DNA of 64,000 nt, taken from positions 64,730,064 to 64,794,063 of the forward strand of contig NC_079316.1 in NCBI RefSeq assembly GCF_029931775.1, read 5' to 3'. A model generated the notes under the pieces. The model was not told the DNA's origin. It worked only from the letters and a program-made list of their open reading frames with translations, and made no database searches. A program made the position numbers and the translations under genes. This DNA comes from Euleptes europaea. Its lineage: Eukaryota > Chordata > Lepidosauria > Squamata > Sphaerodactylidae. This document shows, piece after piece, positions 34,032 through 64,000 of the stretch (position 1 is the stretch's first letter; the number at the start of each line of letters is the position of its first letter).

Positions 34032-34184
34032 GGGCGCTTTCACACCTGCTGAATAATGCACTTTTCTTCCACTTTCAATGCACCTTAATGATTGTTTGCA
34101 AGTGGGTTTGCCAAAACTTACACATAGTAAAATCCAGCTGCAAAGTGCATTGAAAGTGCATGATTTGGCATGTGTGAAAGCGAC
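34032..34184. mobile_element. Palindromic MITE, Harbinger-like (copy B)
   Basis: GGGCGCTTTCACACCTG and CATGTGTGAAAGCGACC flank arms sharing AATGCACTTT, GTTTGCAAGTGG and AGTGCATTGAAAGTGCA with copies A and C. Confidence 0.8.
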
Positions 34185-34189
34185 CTGCA

Positions 34190-36538
34190 GGAGCCTGGCC
34201 AGAGGAAGAAGCAAGTGAAGAGCCATCTAGCCAAGGGCTCTAGTGGTTCAAGTGCCCCACTGAGATGGGGAGACCTGGGAACTCCCCCCCCCCCAAGTCT
34301 TGATGCTCAGCTTATGACCTTGGGCCAGACACCGTCTCTTAACATATCCCACAGGGTTCCTGTAAGGATGGAGGAGAGCATGAGAGCAACATCTATGGGG
34401 CTCTGAGCTCCCTGGAAGAGGGATGGGATACAAATGTGATATCTGTAGAGATAGAAAAATAGACTGGACCATGGCTCCAAAAATTGAAGCTAGCACTGAA
34501 GTCCCTGGTTGTCTGCATAAAATTGAAAATATCCATTCTTGAACAAGGGGGTTATCGGGTACGGCAGCAGTTGAATATGGGCTGATAGACGTGGGAGAAA
34601 GCAGGGGTACATTAATGAAAACAGTATGAGGGAAAACCAGTGCCTCGGATACTCCGTAGCATTTCTGTGGACCGCTGGATTTCCATAGGGGAGTGTGGTT
34701 CCCCTACCTCTGCCGTGCAAAATGCTTGCTGAAATGCTACTAGGAGAAAGGAGCAGCATTTCAGGTGCATTTGGGGCTGCAGTTGAAGGGGGGGGAGTGA
34801 AAAAGTAACACTCCGTGGACAGATACCCTTCCATTCACGGACACCCTCTGGTGGGTCCAAGGTAGGGATTGGTTTAATTTGAACAAAGGTGCAAATGTGG
34901 AGTCTGTTTTGGGTGCCAAGGCTGAGACTGGAGATGTGTGGAAATAAGAGAAGAGTGCCTCCAAACATGTACAGAGTGTTCTTAGTTCACAGTTGATATG
35001 TAAGATTTAGGAGGTAGAACTCGCAGGGCAGAGTGCAAGGTTTTGAAGAAAGCTTGATTTCCAGTACCCCTTCTTTAACCATCAGCGAGGACAGTGGGAG
35101 GAAAGGGGGGGGGGAAAGCTAGTGAGCTACAAGTGAGGAATGGTATGAGTTAGTTCATACACCAATGCCTCATCTTCTATTATGAGACACATTTTAGTCT
35201 GTGGCAAAGATCCATGCAGGACCAGTTCTGATGAAAGGGAGCGCCACTCCCCTACTGTTCCTCCATCTTATTCTGATGAAGTTTACAGTCAAGACTTACT
35301 TGGAAGGTGGTATCAAGGCAAACACATTTTTATGGATCTCTGCCATGCAGGAAAACCAAAATATGCTGGGAAAACAACCATGTTTACCTGCATTTGGGAA
35401 TTTGTGGCCAACAGTGTACCAACTGCGTATCCTTTGTTTAGGAGATAACGTCCTACATCTTGAGTAGGAAAGGGTTATTAAACCAGTACACATTTGTCCT
35501 ATTTGTAGATGTAACAGGAGGGACAATCTGTAGTCATTGGCATAGTAAATGCTTTGCACACCTATCACCTTCTTGGGGGAGGTCAGGGTTGCATCTTCTT
35601 TGAGGTGTGGTCTTCATCTTTCTGTTGACTCTCTTTCCTTCTTTTCTTATGTGAGTTGTCTTTGCTGTGCAGCTTGACTTCCAGCAGTGGAGTTAGCATT
35701 GTTGGGGGGGGGGGTATTTGTTTCTGGGGTTCTTTAGGTAAGGGGCTCTGAGAAGAAATGTGTTAGTAATCTGACACTCCTGTAGTTGTCTCTCAGTTAT
35801 CATGAAGAGTTGCTAAAAAGAGTGAGCGATAACAAATTAGAGCAAGAATTTATTGGGAGTACGGGGTGTACTCAGCCATGATCAAGAGCAACTGACTCCA
35901 TCCTTGCATGCTGCAAATTTAAGTTGTAATATTTAGGATATTGAATATTGGATCAGGAATGAATGAGGATTCAGTTTTGAGCAAGTGGAAAAGATTTGTA
36001 TGAGTTTGATATCTGCTGACCACAGTTCATACTGGAGACTTTTTTTAATTCAGTGCTGAGCGCTCAGTATTCTTTGCCTAAGGGAATATGTGCAGAGAGA
36101 TTAACATAGAAGTGAAATGGCAAACAATACAAGCAAGAGGTATCTGGCATTTACACCAGTCCAGGCAACATTTATCTCTGTATTTCTATTCTTCCTCTAT
36201 TTTAGTACGCTTATTTTAGTAGCAGACTCCTGTCCCTTCTAGTGTCATTTTTGTTGAGATAATTTGGAAGGGTAATATCGAGGAGTATCACTGAAAGCTT
36301 AACCATTTGATTTTCATTGCCGATCACAGAAAAATACTACTTTAGCCAGAGATTATGAGTAAGTCTCAAATGTAGAAGCAGCGCCTGACATCTTATGCCT
36401 GAGCATGGAGTAAACACAGGTACCTTTAGTGGCTGTAGATCAGGAATTGTGCTTTCCCTTAAAAAGAATGCCATGAAAACAGCACGAGATTATGCTTCTT
36501 TATTTTGAATTTGCATTAAATATCCTTTTTGTTTGCAG
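34190..36538 (+). other. SLC18A2 intron 1 (remainder), no further feature
   Basis: No conserved exon or repeat recognised between the MITE and the exon 2 acceptor. There is a G-run at 35705-35714. Confidence 0.5.
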
Positions 36539-36568
36539 TATAAGCCATTACTCAAGGGAAGATAAACA

Positions 36569-63065
<26,497 letters not shown>

Positions 63066-64000
63066 GTAAGCATGCTTATTTTCTTTTGGATCTGGTCCAC
63101 TACATCTCAGTTAAGGCACTCTCCGTTTGTTTTTCTTATAGCAAGACTTCTAAAAGATTTGTTCTCTACCCAGTTTTATCTAGTTTAAATTACTCTCTTC
63201 TCCTCCATTACCTCTTCCCAATGCCTTGTTGTCTAGTATCCTTCCTTCTAAATATGCTTAGGCAGCATGTTTAAGTTCCATGATATTCTTACAAAGGTTC
63301 TTTCTGTTTCACTTAGGCAAGAAAGCAGGGTGGGTTTGCTTCCCAGAAGTTCCATACGGGACTGTTGAGAGACTGAATGCAAACATGACCCTAGAGCACA
63401 CTGAAAAATGTAAAAGGGCAACCGGCATCACTCCTGTCTAGTAGAGGAATAAAAGAATTAATTTTTTACATTAAAAATACAGCTCATAAGAGAATTTGCA
63501 GCTGCTTCAAGATTTTTTTTAATTGATGCAGGTATTCCAAATACATTTTAAATAAGTAGGAATCAAATTTGGTCATAAATTATTGGCCAGTTGGTAAACA
63601 TTCTATCCCCTCTCACTGGTATGTAACTAAGAACCAATGAGCTGGTGGTCTGAGATATGGAGAAAGTTAATTGGTTGAAGGAGTGTAACCAGGGATAATA
63701 AACAGACAGATACAGGTCGCTTAAAGGGTATGCTGGCAATAGTTTGTGGTGTGGGTTAGTAGCAAAAAGAGACAAAGAAGGCAGAAAAGGATTGTGCTTC
63801 TAAGAAGAGCTGGCTGAAGAAAAGGAACCTGGCAGTGGGACTGAAAGACAAAACTGGAGGGGAGAGGAATCTGAAGATCAGCTGAGGGAGTAGTGGAGAC
63901 TTGCAGGAGCTGCACCTTGGTGGCTTAGTCTTCAGAGCGCGGTCCTGATGGGGAGGAAATCACTAGTGGTGATTGACATCAGCATCAAGGATGGCAAAGA
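63066..64000 (+). other. SLC18A2 intron 15, cut by the window end
   Basis: No match to the expected acidic terminal exon on the + strand, and no other gene begins here. 63750-63990 is purine-rich. Confidence 0.6.

Noticed and set aside
63310-63380. Terminal exon of SLC18A2 after the CACTTAG at about 63317
   Set aside because: The translation after this possible acceptor does not resemble the conserved C-terminal tail.

Overview
This is vertebrate nuclear DNA, most probably from a squamate reptile. Three things point there: the density and kinds of retroposon (Sauria-type tRNA SINEs, a tRNA-Ala-like SINE, 5S rRNA-headed SINEs, a BovB/RTE LINE end and CR1 ends with ATTCTATG-type tails), several hAT copies and palindromic MITEs, and a large-intron host gene whose protein is clearly orthologous to a mammalian one. 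A gecko-like lizard would fit, but the species cannot be fixed from the sequence.

The only host gene I can support is SLC18A2 (VMAT2, vesicular monoamine transporter 2) on the + strand. A CpG-rich block at about 32440-33130, with a perfect CRE (TGACGTCA) and GC boxes, is the likely promoter and untranslated exon 1. Fourteen coding exons follow from the ATG at 36569 to 63065. Every junction has AG/GT borders and every phase fits, giving 483 codons that run through the motif PPAKEEKM. The last coding exon (the acidic C-terminal tail, about 30 residues in mammals) is not seen and should lie beyond 64000.

Layout: 1-32 kb is gene-poor upstream DNA. It holds a possible retroelement relic with tandem repeats (about 1.9-4 kb), a 1.75-kb hAT element with an internal tandem array (5879-7626), a solo LTR with matching target duplications (10948-11279), a large palindrome (about 11400-11960), a second hAT (19256-20124), and many SINE and CR1 copies. 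At 30-32.4 kb three palindromes crowd the promoter, and just downstream lies a tandem array of four tRNA-like SINE units (33207-33850). The gene fills 32.4-64 kb. Its intron 3 carries a Ty3/gypsy fossil that itself contains a LINE insertion and is abutted by an hAT fragment. Introns 9-12 hold CR1, 5S-SINE, BovB, another 5'-truncated LINE and a 189-bp hAT MITE.

I found no operon, CRISPR array, functional RNA gene or novel multi-gene system. The points of interest are the host transporter and a layered mobile-element record, several members of which keep intact target-site duplications.
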